In this document: piece after piece, positions 10,111 to 23,030 of the stretch
How the letters are laid out: every line of letters starts with the position of its first letter
How positions within the stretch are numbered: the first letter of the stretch is position 1
Assembly (NCBI RefSeq): GCF_004027225.2
Contig: NC_046358.1
Span: 69,583,028 to 69,647,027, forward strand
Source of the DNA: Strigops habroptila
Taxonomy: Eukaryota > Chordata > Aves > Psittaciformes > Psittacidae
DNA length: 64,000 bases
Direction: 5' to 3'
Position numbers and translations under genes: made by a program
Notes under the pieces: model-generated
Told to the model about the DNA's origin: nothing
Database searches by the model: none
The model's input: only the letters and a program-made list of their open reading frames with translations

Positions 10111-13100
10111 CATCCACCCCCCCGCGCCCTGGTTTGGGGACCAGGGGGATGCTGAGGAGTGGGGGGTTAAGGTGATGCCCCCCCGCCCCCCCGTATGGCC
10201 GGGCATCACCGGGTGGGTAACGGCGGGGGGGGCCGTGTGGGTACCGGGGGACGCTTTGGGATGGGGGTGTGGGGGGACATCGCTGTGCGGACCGGGTCAC
10301 CTGGGTGTGGGGTTGCTGCTGCCCCCCCGCCAGACTCCAAACTGCCCCTTGTCCTCCTTGGTGGCACCATGGGACCCCAGAGCTGCCCCCCAGCACCTTG
10401 GTGGGGCTTTTCTTGAGTGCAGGGTGACACAGGCCGGGGAGGGGACACAGGGGCAGCCACCCCCGTCCCCAGGCCCATGGGATGGAGGAAGGGGAAGGTC
10501 CTGGCTGGGATGGGGCCAACGGGGCTGAGCCCCACAGTGGGGTCCACAAAGCCCAGTGTGGGGCTGGGGACACCTCAGCAGCTGGGATGGGGGCAAGGGA
10601 TCAGGGCAGGTTGTTTGAGCAGGGGAGTGTATGGGGACAAATGGAGGAGTCTGTGAGTGAGGCCAGCTGGGGCTGGGGGCCAGGTAGGCTGAACCCATGG
10701 AAGAGCTGGGGCAGGCTGAGCCAGGCATAGATGGTGGAAAATGAGGCACGGCATTGTGGCAGCACCCAGGAGAGACTCCCATGGTTTCCATGGGCGCCAT
10801 GGAGAACCAGGCCAGGGCACCTCTGGCTCTTTGGCATCCACCAGTGCTGGTGGGATGTGGCAGTGCCCAGGCAGTAAAGGCTGGAGTGTGGTAGTCCCTG
10901 CAGCAGAAATGCTCTGGGCAGAGGTCCTGCTCCATAACCACCCCCCGCCTGGGGTGCAGGAGCTCTTGGACCCCCTCCCCAGCACCCAGAGGGTCTTGGC
11001 ACACAGCAGGGTGGGAGCAGCAGGCGCAGAGCAAGCGCTGTGCCATGCTGGCATCTCCCCTCCTCTGAAAGCTGGGTGCTGATTTCACTCTGGCTACCAG
11101 GAAGAGGGAGGGAGGTGGCTTTGGAGTGGGGAGGACTCGTTTGAGCATCCATTTTTAATGAGCTAGATATCTATTTTTCCCCGAGCTGGCTTCCCCCACA
11201 TCGATCCCTCATCATCCGCCAGGCCTGCTCCCCTCCCCATGCCAGCAGCTCCATGGCAGTGGGGAGCAGCAGGATGAACATCCCCAGCACTGGGAACCTC
11301 CTGCTTCCCCAGATCCTGCTCCTGGGATGGAGGGACCCTCTCTTGGGCCATGTGACACATGCGGGATGGCAGACGGAAAGAAATGATCCCCTTGTCCCCT
11401 CCGGTGGGGTCACCTCCATGTCGACCATCCCATGGGGATGTGGCCACGCTCCAGCCAGGAGAAGGGTGGCTGGTGTGGGATCACTTTGAGTTGAGGGGCT
11501 GGATCCTGCCTTCATGCTCTGCAGATTTGAGCTATGCCTGGCTCAGCCTCTGACAGCTCCATGGCAAAACCACGGCACCATTCCCATACTTCAGTTTCCC
11601 AAGCCGTCTCCAAGCCATGGCCTGTTGCTCCCCACTGCTGCCTGTGCAGATGGAACAGTGCCCAGAGAAGGGAATAAGGGATTTGGGATGCAAGTGGGTG
11701 TCGATGGTGTGGGAGGGAGAAGCATTGAGCCCGCGGGCGTGCAGGACTCCCTCAGCAGCATCCCAGCCAGCCTCTGCCCACCCAGCACGGGGACTGTCCA
11801 CATTTGTTCTGGGTGCTCCACAGCCAGCAGTGCTGAGGGCTCGGGGCATCAGAAGCCCTTTCTCCAGGCTTTCTTCCTGTTGGAGTTGTGACCCGTGCCC
11901 AGCTCCTGGCTGGGGGAGCAGGATCAGGCTCTTGCCTTTGCTTCCATGGTGCCGCTAACGGCTTTTCGGAGCCTGTGTTGGCATTTAGCACTCACAGCTC
12001 CCTGCAGCAAGGAGCTCTGTAGGCCCCAGCATCCCATGAGCCTGGTGCTGCTGGCTCCATGCTGGGCAAGTGCTTGCCCACCTTGCCCCAACCCCGGCTC
12101 CTGGCCACACTCCTGAGCCCCAGGGCAGAGGGCATTGCTGCTTGCATGGCTGTTGGCTTCTCTGGAGGGATGAAGGGGGTTGAAGAAGAGGCTCAAGTCC
12201 CAGCAGTGCCCAAGGGGACACCTGCGTCCTGGGGAGAGGGGGCTCAGGGGCAGCCATGGGCCATGGTCTTCTTTCTCCTTGTGGGATCTTGCATTTTTGT
12301 TTACCCTTTTCCTGGGCCCAAGAGGGGCAAAGAGAAGGGCTGTAACACACTCAGTGCTGTCGGTTGAGCTCTGGCTGGGCTTGTAGCAAGGGGAGGCCAG
12401 ACTGGGCGGGAGCTGGCACAAGAAGAGCTGTTCCCTTTTCCCCTGGCCTCGGTTGGTGGGGAACCAGGCAAAGTTTGGCTGAAGCACAAGCATCCTCCCA
12501 TGGTGCTGATAGGCAGGACCTCCAGAGGAGGCTGAGGTCCAACTCTGCCCTGGTCTGGTCACCCTGTACGCCTCTTGGGCAGGGGGTTCCTCCCGACGGG
12601 ACGTGGGGCTGCCCGGGATAGGGAGGGAGGTCAGAGCTTGATGTCTTGGGAGATTTGGGTCTTAGGAGAGAAGACAAATGCTGCTGCAGGAAGGGCTTGT
12701 GGCAGCTGGAGGGGAACCCACTGCCTGTTGTGAGGAAGTTTTGCCTGGGCAGGTCTGGGGGGCTGGAGCTCCGCCTCCACCCTACAGCTTCCCATGCTGA
12801 GGACTTGGGTGCAGGAGCTGCATCTCCCAATGTTCCTGGACATGAGCTGTTCTGTCGGCCAAACAGAATGTGGTGGGGACCGGAGCAGAGCTTGGCTTGG
12901 GCACCTCAGCCAGCATTTGCCTGGCTCCCTGGGCACAAGACTGGCTCCACAGAGCCTGTGTCCAGGTCTTGCTGTTAAGAAAGCTGTGGGACCTGGGGCA
13001 GAGCAGTGCTGGGGTTGCCTGGTCGTGACAGCTCCACTGCCTGGCCATGAGCTGCCTGAGACCCCACAATGGATTCATCAGCCAGCCCACCAAATGAGAG

Positions 13101-13975
13101 CAGCATCCGACAGGAATGGGACTCAAACCAGTTGTTTTCCCAGCCTCTTTGCCCACTGCAAGGTGGGATACCCTTTTTGGTGTTATTGGGAGCCAACAAG
13201 GGAGCAGGAAAGCTGCTCTCAGCCCTCCAGACTCCCAAGGAGTTCTCAGGGTTTTCTCGGGAAGGAGTTTCCCTGCTCCCATCACACAAATGGCAGGTCT
13301 CCAGGGCCACACGGAGCAGCAAGGTCTTTCCCCACCATGAATTTCTGGCTTGTGCAGTGGGCAAATAGGCAGCACTGAGTCTGGGGCTGTGTTCTGAGCC
13401 TCTCTCCCAGCTGACTTGTGTGAGTGCTGAGACCTGGAGTGCAGATCCACCTCTGCACACACAGGTACAGCTTCTCCCTTCCCAAATACACCTGCTGCCC
13501 CTCCATCTCCAGGGGAGCTAGTGGCTACTCAGGGCCTTCTGTAGTTCCTTCAAATTCCTGGAGTGATCCAAGCCCTCTGAGGTGACCTGGCCTTGGAGGC
13601 CAGCGGTCATACACCCACTGCTCACAGCACAGGCAGTAGTCTGACCTGATGGATCAGAGCAGGAGGCAGCTCCCACCCCACTGAGCACTGCTGGGGAAGG
13701 CAATCTTTGTAGTGGGATGTCTTTATTACTACCATGCACTTTGGCCTGCAGGTTCAGGCCTCCAAAGCAAGACCCTGCCTGGCATTGCTGCTAGTTGGGA
13801 TGTTGCGTAGAGCTAAGGGAGTCCTGGGAAGCTGTTCCCCCCAAGAGTGCTGGACAAAAGCCTTGGCTGTGTGCTCTGCCACAGCACCACATCTCGGGTG
13901 TGTTTTCTCTGCCTGTTGAGCAACTTGATTTGCTGCATTAGTAAAAATAGATGGGCTAATGAATTCAGCTGATGC
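10111..13975. other. Non-coding DNA, probably FBXL16 intron 1
   Basis: If the first exon ends at 9857, this is intron 1. No exon with a recognisable protein was found. Most of it is GC-rich; an AT-richer patch at 11140-11185 and another at 13920-13975 stand out. Confidence 0.4.
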
Positions 13976-13977
13976 AA

Positions 13978-14165
13978 CCCTCTGTGTGTGTGTGCGTGCA
14001 TGCGCTTCTCTCTGTTTGTGTGTGGATGTGTGCATGTATGTGTGCAGCTGAACACCAAGGCTCACATCAGGTGCATCCACCAGCTCCTGAGGCTCTGACA
14101 GGGTGATTGTGTGTGTGTTTGTGTGTGAATATATATATACGTGTGTGTGTGCGTGTGTGCAGGAA
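13978..14165. repeat. GT-rich alternating repeats with an AT core
   Basis: Two stretches of TG/TGCG alternation (about 13980-14045 and 14105-14162) flank ordinary sequence, and the second contains ATATATATA followed by CGTGTGTGTG. These are simple repeats able to take up alternating purine-pyrimidine structure. Confidence 0.85.
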
Positions 14166-17100
14166 GCCGTGAGCGATGGTTGCTTGCTGCCGAGCAGCTC
14201 TGTCAGTGAAGCAGTGGCTCTACAGAAAGAATCTTGCCGCAGGCTTGGATTCTGGCAGGGCAATAACAAGGCTTTGCAGCAAGAGAGGGGACTGTGGGGA
14301 CCTTCTGGGGCCATAGCAAGGATCTCACTGGGAACTGGTGGGACTATGGTGGATCCTCACAGGCACCTGGTGGGGAATGGCGGATCCTCGCAGGGGGCCG
14401 CTGAGGCGGAGGGGTCCCGCAGGGACACGTTCTCGGGGTGCCCCCTCGTAGGGTGACGCGGCCCCGAGGCCCCTCCGGGCCGCTGTCCGCGTGCTGAACT
14501 CGGCCGCTGTCCGCGGTGCTGAACGCGGCCCGGCCGCTGGCAATGGTGCTGAACCGGTCTACCAGGCCAGCAGGGCATACCGGGTCATACGCTCTGACAA
14601 GCCAGTCTCATCTGCCACAGCCCAGGGTCTCCCAGCGAACACCCACGCAGAGGTGGCACTAACAGGGTGACTGATTATCCTGCCTCTCTCTTGAGGCCTT
14701 CGTTCCTCTTCAACACTACACAGAGACGGTAAACTTTCCAACAGCTTGGACAAGCACTGTCTTCCTGGCAGCTTTCATCCTATTCTTCCCAGCATCTTCA
14801 TTGTCTGTGTAATGTTTGTAGTGACAGGCTCTTTGACCCTCTTCTTTCTTCTCTCTTCCTGCGTCAAATCCGCCCCCCACCACTGCACCATTGCTCATTG
14901 TGGATGACAAAACCCTTATGAATGGAGTGACTTCTGTGGCAATGACGTTTTCTGTGAAATGTGCACCCTGGAGTGAATTTAAAAGACTAAAAGACTTTGC
15001 CCTTTGCTTTTGTCAGGGTTCCTCCCACTGTGGATTGGGAGCTGGCACTCCACTGCTGGCAGTGGTGCTTCCCCCATGAGCTGTGGCCTGTGAGAGCTGC
15101 AGAGGGTATCTGGGGGGCTTGCAAAGCTGCGTCCTTCCTGTGGGATCCCAGAGTAAAGATGGTTGTACCAAGTGCTGACCTCTCCTGACAATGTTGTGGT
15201 TGGCCCAGTCATGCAACCTGCAAACAGAGAGATGACGAGAAGAGGAAGAAAGGCCAAACCTCTGCTCACCTGCAGCTTTGGGGTGACCGAAAAGCATATG
15301 GAGGTGCTCATGGAACTGCTTGAACATCAGATTGGCTCTGTACTGACACCTCCAAGGCAGACAGTTTTGTATTTCCCTCTCCGTCTGCTATCTCAGGGGG
15401 TTGGAGGGAGGTCCTGGGGCAGGGCAGGTTGTGTGCTGGGCATCTCAGCATAGAGCAGCTCTGATTTCCATGGGATGTGGTACTTGCACTTTTTACATTG
15501 GAGTGATGTGGCCTCAGCCCCAGGGTGCAGGAACCTGGGGCCGCAGGGCAGGGGCTTTTGTGCAGCAGTTGAAGGCAGATCCCAGCACTGCCCCATGGTG
15601 CCAGAAAAAGAGGAGTGGTTACTAGACCCACTCTCCACCTTCTCTCAGACCACCTTCTGCAGGCTGTGGTCCTCCCCCTCTGCTCGTTTTGGGGTAGTAG
15701 GAACCCCCAGAACCTTGCCTGCCCATTTCCCTGGCCATGTACAGCCTTGCCTGGCCTCCCACCACTGGTTGGAGCCTGCCTGTGCCCAGAAGCCCTGAAT
15801 CCCTGTCTGTCTTTCTATTTGAAGTGACTTCCCAGCTCACTCACAGTTGAGGGTTTCTGTGAGCCAGACAGGCAGCCCCAGTGCCTGGGGCGGGGGGACC
15901 TGGCTCAACTTTCCAAGGCAGGACTGGGAAAGCTGCTGCATCCACTCAGCACCCCCTGAGCCTGGCCTCAGGGACCAGCCAAGGTCTGAGCTGGTTGGAA
16001 CCATTGCCAACACCTCCCACTGGCTGCATTTCAGACCGGCAACTTGTCAGCATCTGTCTCCTCCCATGAGTGTCCCCTTGGGCTCCCGAGGCCCCGGGCT
16101 GCCCCTACCTGCCCTCTCCCATGGGTTCAACCAGCATGCTGAATGGCTCTGGCTGTGGGCTCCATGCTGGAGTGACAGCCTTCCTGTGCCGCCTGGTAAT
16201 TATCTGTTTGGATTTGTGCTGTGTGGCTGTGTTAGACACCCTGGTGCATGTTCTGTTTTCTTCCCTAATTGCTGCCAAGCACTGAGCTGCTGGTTTTAAG
16301 TTTCTTCCTTCTTTCCCCTCCTCTTCTCCTGCTTTCAAGAGACTTTAACACATGTCCAAGCATCAGAGGCCCAGCTCTTCTGTTGGGCAGCGTGAGTGAA
16401 GGCAGCAGAGGCTGCATCCGAGTGGGGAGTGGCGCCAGACTGTCTGCACAGGGCCGGGCTCATCCCCAGAGGCCACCAGGCTGGGCTGTCTGCCGCTCAC
16501 ACCAATGGAGAGGCTTCAGCAGCTCCCACCAGCCCTGTCCCACAGCCCTATCCTGATGTCCCCAGGAGATGTTGTGTCCCACACATCCCATGGGGTTTTC
16601 TGGCTGTGCCAGAAATTCCACAGTGCCTTTTGGGTGCCTGGTCCCCTCCCTGGCTGACCCAGCAGGGCTGTGAGAGTGCTGTGAGGGTGAAAGCAATGTG
16701 CTGGGGTCATCAGGGATCTAGGCTGCACCCCACTTAGGAGCCACCCCCCAGGCTGAATGGAGCATCCAGAGAGCCCATGGACCTGGGCTATGAGCTTCAC
16801 CGGCTGCGACATTCCTCCCTTGGTGCCCCTCCATCAGGGCCTGGCCATCTCCATCCCAGATCAAGTGGTTAAAACTATAATCTCACTTTTATCTTGTTCT
16901 GGGGGGGAGCTGCAATGGAGGGGGTCCTCAAGTCTCATTAGCCACATCCGGATGATGTGCCAGCCATCCCTTGGGACTTGGGGACCGTGCTCCTGTCTCC
17001 TGGTCCCTGGGCTGGAAGCCACTTTGCTGGGCTCCAGCTCTTCCCCAGGCACCAGCTGGGGTAGGAGGGAGGACCAAGCCCCCATCAATTATTCACCTCT

Positions 17101-17320
17101 GTATTTATAGAGGGCAATGTGTTGAATAATGGATGGTGGGTGCGGGGGGCGCTGGAAGCTGGGCACTGCCACTGCAATATTTATTGGCCTGGTTTGCTGG
17201 AGCCGCCCGGCTGCTGCAGGCTCAGCAGTGCTACGGCCAGCACAGGCTCACTGCCCAGTGCCTGGCTGGCACAGTGAGCATGGGCAGCTCTGCCACTACC
17301 ATTGCCTGCTCTGCCCTCCA
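14166..17320. other. Non-coding DNA upstream of FBXL16, no gene recognised
   Basis: No coding exon is supported. A block at about 14560-15340 has more balanced composition than its flanks and short open frames on both strands with no domain that I recognise. AT-rich patches with homeobox-like TAATTA cores lie near 16195-16285 and 17085-17115. Confidence 0.4.
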
Positions 17321-17324
17321 CAGA

Positions 17325-17762
17325 AATGATCAGAGGATGAGCAGCTCTGCTCTGGAGCCAGGCTGAGAGAGCTGGGCTTGTTCAGCCTGGAGAAGAGAAG
17401 GCTCCTTAAGGGGAGACCTTAGAGCAGCTCCCAGTGCCTGAAGGGGCTGCAAGGAACCTGGAGAGGGGCTTTGGACAAGGGCCTGTAGGGACAGGCCAAG
17501 GGGGAATGGCTTTAACCTGACAGAGGGGAGATTGAGATGAGCTCTTAGGCAGAAGCTCTTCCCTGTGAGGGTGCTGAGGCACTGACACAGGTTGCCCAGG
17601 GAAGCTGTGGCTGCCCCATCCCTGGCAGTGTTCAAGGCCAGGTTGGACACAGGGGCTTGGAGCAACCTGCTCTAGTGGAAGGTGTCCCTGCCTGTGTCAG
17701 GGGGTTGGAAATGGATGAGCCTTAAGGTCCCTCCAACTCAAACTATTCCATGATTCTATGAT
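17325..17762 (+). mobile_element. CR1 LINE 3' fragment, plus orientation
   Basis: The sequence runs from GGAGCCAGGCTGAGAGAGCT through TTCAGCCTGGAGAAGAGAAG and CTTCCCTGTGAGGGTGCTGA to a GGTTGGAAATGGATGAGC block and ends in a short ATTCTATGA-type tail, the usual 3' end of avian CR1. It is 5' truncated and carries no open reverse transcriptase frame. It lies upstream of FBXL16 coding exon 1, in the same orientation. Confidence 0.92.
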
Positions 17763-18046
17763 CCTGCCCCTCTGGGCAGGTATGGGCTCTGAGAGGTATG
17801 GGAATGTCCAGGGATAAATCCCCATCCACCCCTATCATGGGGGACACCAGGGCCACGCAGCCCCCTGGAGGACCCCACTCCGTGCCCAGCAGCCCTGCAC
17901 TGTCTGGTCCCCTGTGTCATCCTGCACAGAGACCTCCAGGGTCTCCCTCCCCATTGGTGCCATGATGTCCCCCAGCCCTGCCCACTCTTCCTGCCTGCTC
18001 TCCCTGCCAGACCAGCAGCCTCTCAGCCCTCACCCCTGTGTTGCAG
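17763..18046. other. Short spacer before the FBXL16 coding region
   Basis: Unique sequence leading into a pyrimidine-rich tract and the acceptor TTGCAG at 18041-18046. No other feature was seen. Confidence 0.5.
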
Positions 18047-18061
18047 AGAGACCTGTGGAAG

Positions 18062-21000
18062 ATGTCGAACCCGAGAAACGGTGACACCAAGCCCCCATGT
18101 TTGCCCCGCAATGGACTGGTGAAGATCCCCACGCAACCCAACGGCCTCGGCTCCGCCAGCATCACCAAAGGCACCCCCGCTGTCAAAAACCGCCTGTGCC
18201 AGCCTTCCTCTGTGCCTGCCATCCTCAGCCCGGCCTTAGCGCACCGCAGCGACCTGCCCATCCCCAGCCTGGCCTCCCCGCTCTCTTTGGCCACTCTGGC
18301 CGGCGTCTCCTCCCCTCCCGGTGCTTCCTTGGTGGGACTGAACACAAGCGAAGGCTCGGAGCAGCCCTCTCCAGAGCGGCTGCCCGGCTCGCTCTCGGAG
18401 AGGCAGCTGGCAGTGGACGAGAAGATCCTCAACCGCTTGTTCTGGTACTTTTCGGCGTGCGAGAAGTGCGTGCTGGCTCAGGTGTGCAAGGCATGGCGGC
18501 GGGTGCTCTACCAGCCCAAGTTCTGGGTGGGCTTGACACCCGTCCTGCACACCAAAGAGCTCTACAACGTCCTGCCTGGTGGCGAGAAGGAGTTTGTCAG
18601 CCTGCAGGGCTTCGCTGTCCGCGGCTTCGATGGCTTCTGCCTCGTGGGTGTCTCTGACCTGGACATTTGTGAGTTCATTGACAACTACCCCCTCTCCAAG
18701 AAGGGGGTCAAGTCCATGAGCCTTAAGAGGTCAACCATCACGGACGCAGGGTTGGAGGTAGGTGACCCCAGTGTGGTGACCAGAGTGGCTGAGATGTGGC
18801 GATGGTGGGTCCTTCCAGTGGCCCTGGGGACACACGCGGGGACAGAACTTTCACCAGCCACAGGCAAGGAGCAGGAAGGTGTCATGGCCATCCCATCCAC
18901 AGCAGCATTGCAGACAGGCAGCATTGGGAGTCCCTGCATGTGGTCAGGACAGTGGGGTGGGCTGCAGCCTGTGCTGTGGTCACAGACAGGGGGTGAGGAT
19001 GCTCTCAGGGAGGGTTCATCCCTGCTGCCTGCTGATGCTTCCTGCACATGCTGCTGGGAAAGCAAAGCCAGGTGAGGTGGCCATACTGTTGGGTGGCAGA
19101 TGTGGCGGTGGACGATGAGCAGGATACTGGAGACAGGGACATCCCTGCTGGCTGGCTGTGGGGGGGTCATGTGGGCAGGGGGCTGTGGGTCAGATGGAGA
19201 TGGGGCAGCTCATGGTCCTGCACAGAGCCAGGCAATGTCCCCACCGAGGTTCCTTGCCCTGTGCCATGGCCTAACACAGCACCAGCTGCTCCGTGGCCAC
19301 ATCCTACCCAAGCAGTGCCCCTGCTGGAAGTGGGATTAATCCTGCCCCTGCCTACAGTGCCTGGTACAAAGCAGGAGCCATGGCCAGGGGTCCCTGCCTG
19401 TCCCCTCCCATTCCCCATCAATGCTGGCATAGAATCATAGAATCATGGACTCATAGACTCATAGAATCATAGAATCATGGACTCATAGACTCATAGAATC
19501 ATAGAATCATAGAATAGTTTGGGTTGGAAGGGACCTTCAAAGGTCATTTAGTCCAACCCTCCATGTCCTAGAGCAGGGCACTGCTCTGACACCAGGGCAA
19601 TCCCAGAGCAAAGGCTGGACCCAGTCAAGGCTGGGGGCGGTGGGAAGAGCTCAAAGGGAGCCAGGGCTGCGCAGGGTGACAGCAGTGCCCAGCGTGCCCT
19701 GACGCTCTGCCCCTCGCAGGTGATGCTGGAGCAGATGCAAGGTGTGGTGCGGCTGGAGCTGTCGGGCTGCAACGACTTCACAGAGGCCGGGCTGTGGTCC
19801 AGCCTCAACGCCCGCATCACGGCGCTGAGTGTCAGCGACTGCATCAACGTGGCCGACGACGCCATCGCCGCCATCTCGCAGCTCCTGCCCAACCTCACTG
19901 AGCTCAACCTGCAAGCCTACCACGTCACCGACACGGCGCTCGCCTACTTCACCGCCAAGCAAGGCTACACCACCCACACCCTGCGCCTCAACTCCTGCTG
20001 GGAGATCACCAACCACGGCGTGGTCAACATGGTCCACAGCCTGCCCAACCTGAGCGTCCTCAGCCTCTCGGGCTGCTCCAAGGTGACAGATGATGGCGTG
20101 GAGCTGGTGGCCGAGAACCTGCGGAAGCTGCGCAGCCTCGACCTCTCCTGGTGCCCTCGTATCACTGACATGGCCCTGGAGTACATCGCCTGCGACCTGC
20201 ACAAGCTAGAGGAGCTGGTGCTCGACAGGTATGGGGCTGTGCTGAGCTGTGCTGTGCTGTGCCAACCTTTGCCATGCTGTGCCATGTCAAGCCATGCCAT
20301 GCCATGCTGCATCATGCTGAGCCATGCCATGCCATGCTGTGCCATGTCAAGCCATGCCATACCATGCCGTGCCATGCTGCATCATGCTGAGCCATGCCAA
20401 GCCATGCTGAGCTGTGCTGGAAGCAATGGGTGCAGCGTGGGGGCCATGGTCTGGGGACGCCCATGGGTGCCCTGCTCCCAACCAGCCCTGTCACCCTGTG
20501 TCCCATAAGGTGCGTGCGGATCACCGACACCGGCCTCAGCTACCTGTCCACCATGTCGTCCCTGCGGAGCCTCTACCTGCGCTGGTGCTGCCAGGTAGGT
20601 GGCGGACACGGCTGTGCCCGTCCTGGCTGGCATGGTGGGGAGGGCAGAGTGGCTGGCACTGGCCTGGGGGCAGGCCATGAGCTCAGGGTGGGTGCCCTGC
20701 ACCAGCTGGAGCCCCTGTGACTTGGTGCTTGGAAGTGGGGTGCTCCTGTGAGCTGAGCAGGACTCAGCTCCAGCACCCAGCTCCTTACCCCCTGCCCCAG
20801 CATCCTGCACTCTGCTCAGGCTCCCTGCCCCAGCACCCAGCATCCTACCCCGGCAACGCTGAGCCCCCATGGTGGGCACCCCCCATTTGTCCCTGCCACT
20901 TGTCCCCCCCATTCCCACTCTATTTTCTTTTCCAGGTGCAGGATTTTGGCCTGAAGCATCTCCTGAGCATGGGCAGCCTGCGCCTCCTCTCGCTGGCTGG

Positions 21001-21391
21001 TGAGATCCTTCCCCTTGCTCCCCTGGGAATGGGGTGGCCAGGACCCCGTGGGGCTGGGGAGACACTAGATGTGGGGACAAGGACAGCCCTTGGGTCAGCT
21101 TGGGGGACAGCCAGCATCCTCCCAGGCATCCTCCCTGGGGATGGGTCCACAACTGGGCTCTTGGGGTGCCGGGTTTGTTGGGGTGCTGGTTTATTTGGGT
21201 GCTGGTGTTTTGGGGGTGACAGTGCACATTGTCCCCTTCCAGGCTGCCCCTTGCTGACCACCACGGGGCTGTCGGGGCTGGTGCAGCTGCAGGATCTGGA
21301 GGAGCTGGAGCTCACCAACTGCCCTGGCGCCACCCCAGAGCTCTTCAAGTACTTCTCCCAGCACCTCCCGTGCTGCATGGTGATCGAGTAG
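18062..21391 (+). CDS. FBXL16: F-box and leucine-rich repeat protein 16 (5 coding exons)
   Basis: Coding exons are 18062-18757, 19720-20228, 20510-20594, 20936-20999 and 21243-21391, total 1503 nt, 500 residues (I recall 479 for human; the excess lies in a Ser/Pro/Leu-rich stretch around residues 40-118). An F-box-like segment covers roughly residues 119-165 ([18 protein letters not shown], then [15 protein letters not shown]). From about residue 225 to the end run leucine-rich repeats of the cysteine-containing type, for example [14 protein letters not shown] and [17 protein letters not shown]. The protein ends [12 protein letters not shown]16 is a poorly SCF-active F-box protein reported to bind PP2A B55 and to stabilise some SCF substrates. 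The ATG used lies 15 nt inside the exon and matches the human start. A CR1 piece sits in the first coding intron and a GCCATG repeat in the second. No clear poly(A) signal was found. Confidence 0.97.
19431..19590 (-). mobile_element. CR1 LINE 3' end, minus orientation, with expanded tail
   Basis: TCATAGAATC-type units are repeated about eight times, followed by GTTTGGGTTGGAAGGGACCT and AGTCCAACCCTCC. This is the reverse complement of a CR1 3' terminus whose short tail repeat has expanded. It lies in the FBXL16 intron between coding exons 1 and 2, antisense to the gene. Confidence 0.9.
20222..20425. repeat. GCCATGCTGT / GCCATGTCAA tandem repeat in an FBXL16 intron
   Basis: Units of about 10 bp (GCCATGCTGT, GCCATGTCAA, GCTGAGCTGT) fill most of the short intron between coding exons 2 and 3, starting within a few bases of the donor at 20229. 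Confidence 0.85.
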
Positions 21392-23030
21392 TGCTGGCCC
21401 CGGCCGCCCCGCTCCCGCTGCTGCCCCGTCTGACATCACCCACCCCCTTTTCTTTCCATCTGTTTGGGGATGCAAAAGACACTGTCAAATACAACAGACC
21501 CTGGACACCCCCCGCATCGACACCCCGAGGGACACAGGGCTCTGGGGGGACATGGGGACAGCGTCACCCCTCGCCAGAGCCTCCCCAGGCAACCTGTAAA
21601 TTCCCCCCACACTGCTGACATCGCCCGTCCTCCACCCAGTGTCCTGCCAATTCCTTCTGGACAGACGAATGGATATCATGGAAACCCAAAGTGGGAAGAC
21701 AACGGTGGGGTGACCCCCCCTGGCCGCATCCTGCTCCCCCTCTGCCCCAGCACCAAGCGGGCGCATGGCCCTGCCACCAAGGATGCTCCTGGGGACCAAA
21801 GGATGCTCCCAGGGATGGGCGAGAGGAGGATGCTTATTTTTGGCACCCACGGGTGGTGGTGGAGGCTGGATGGGTCCCCTCGCATTCCCAGAGCGGGTCA
21901 CCGAGCCACCCCCCCCTCGTGCTGCGTGTCCCCCCGAGCCCCCGGCCCTGCACTTGGGGTGCCCGGCGCTTTCTCCTGGTAAATAGGATGTTTCTCTGCG
22001 CGCGCCCGCTGCCCTCGCATGCTCGCTTGCTTCAGTCTTGTGCTACAGCAGGCTCTGGGGTACCCGGGGGGACGGTGACAAGTGACAGCCCCCTCTTGGC
22101 TCCTCCATATGGCTTCAACGCGGCCAGATCCCGCCTCTGGGCTCTCCCGGTCCCTCCTCGCCTTGGGGACCCCGCTGCACCCCGGTTTGTGTGGGGTTGG
22201 TGGGGTGACATCGACGCTGAGGAGTGACCCATCCGGCTGGGATGGCACATCCAGGGGACCGGCGCCAGCTCTGAGCCACCGCGGGGCCACCGGCAGCACG
22301 GAGTGAAGGTGGGAGGTGGCACTTGGGACACGCTGCCAGCGCCAGCACTCCTCCAGCTGGAAAGCCATCGCCCGACGCCGGCGGCAAGCGGAGGGACAGG
22401 GGATGAGCCCAGCACGGGCACGGGGCTGGGGTGACCACGGGGACCTGGCGCGGGACGGGGCTCTGTGGCCGTCCCCGCTGCCGCACCGGCTGCCTACATG
22501 GCCCCGGGGCACCGGCATGGACGCGGACACGGGCACGGGCACGGACACGCTTTCGGTTTGTTTTGCCTTTGTACCGGCCGGGAAGGAACTGCTGCACCAA
22601 CCGCCGCCTCCGCTCCCTCCTTTGTCCAAAATGTCCCTTTCTGGCCCCAAAATGGTGCAAGGACCCTAGTGGCCCTGGAATAGGGTTTTGAGGTGCGCCG
22701 GGAGCCACCGAGGCTGTGGGCCAGGGGGCAGCCTGCATCCCCAAACCCATCGGTGCCCGTGGGACATGGGTGTGAGGGGCTGGGGACGGGACTGTGGCAC
22801 ACGGAGGGTCCCCCCACCCCTGCGGGGGACAGCAGTAGTCAGGGGGTGTCGTCAGCCCTGCGCACCCCTACGGTCCCACATCCCCAGAACAGACACAGCG
22901 TTGGAGCTGGGGTGTCCCTATACCCCCCTCTGCAGCCCCCCCATGGCAGTGCACCCACATACCTCCCCACTCCCCCTTGCAGCCCCACCTCTGCATACTC
23001 AGCCCCCAGCGTAGCCCTGTAACTGCCGGT
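21392..23030. other. FBXL16 3' UTR and intergenic DNA
   Basis: This region should begin with the FBXL16 3' UTR. I find no AATAAA or ATTAAA on the plus strand in the expected place, so the transcript end is unknown. No gene is recognised before the WDR24 promoter region. Confidence 0.4.
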
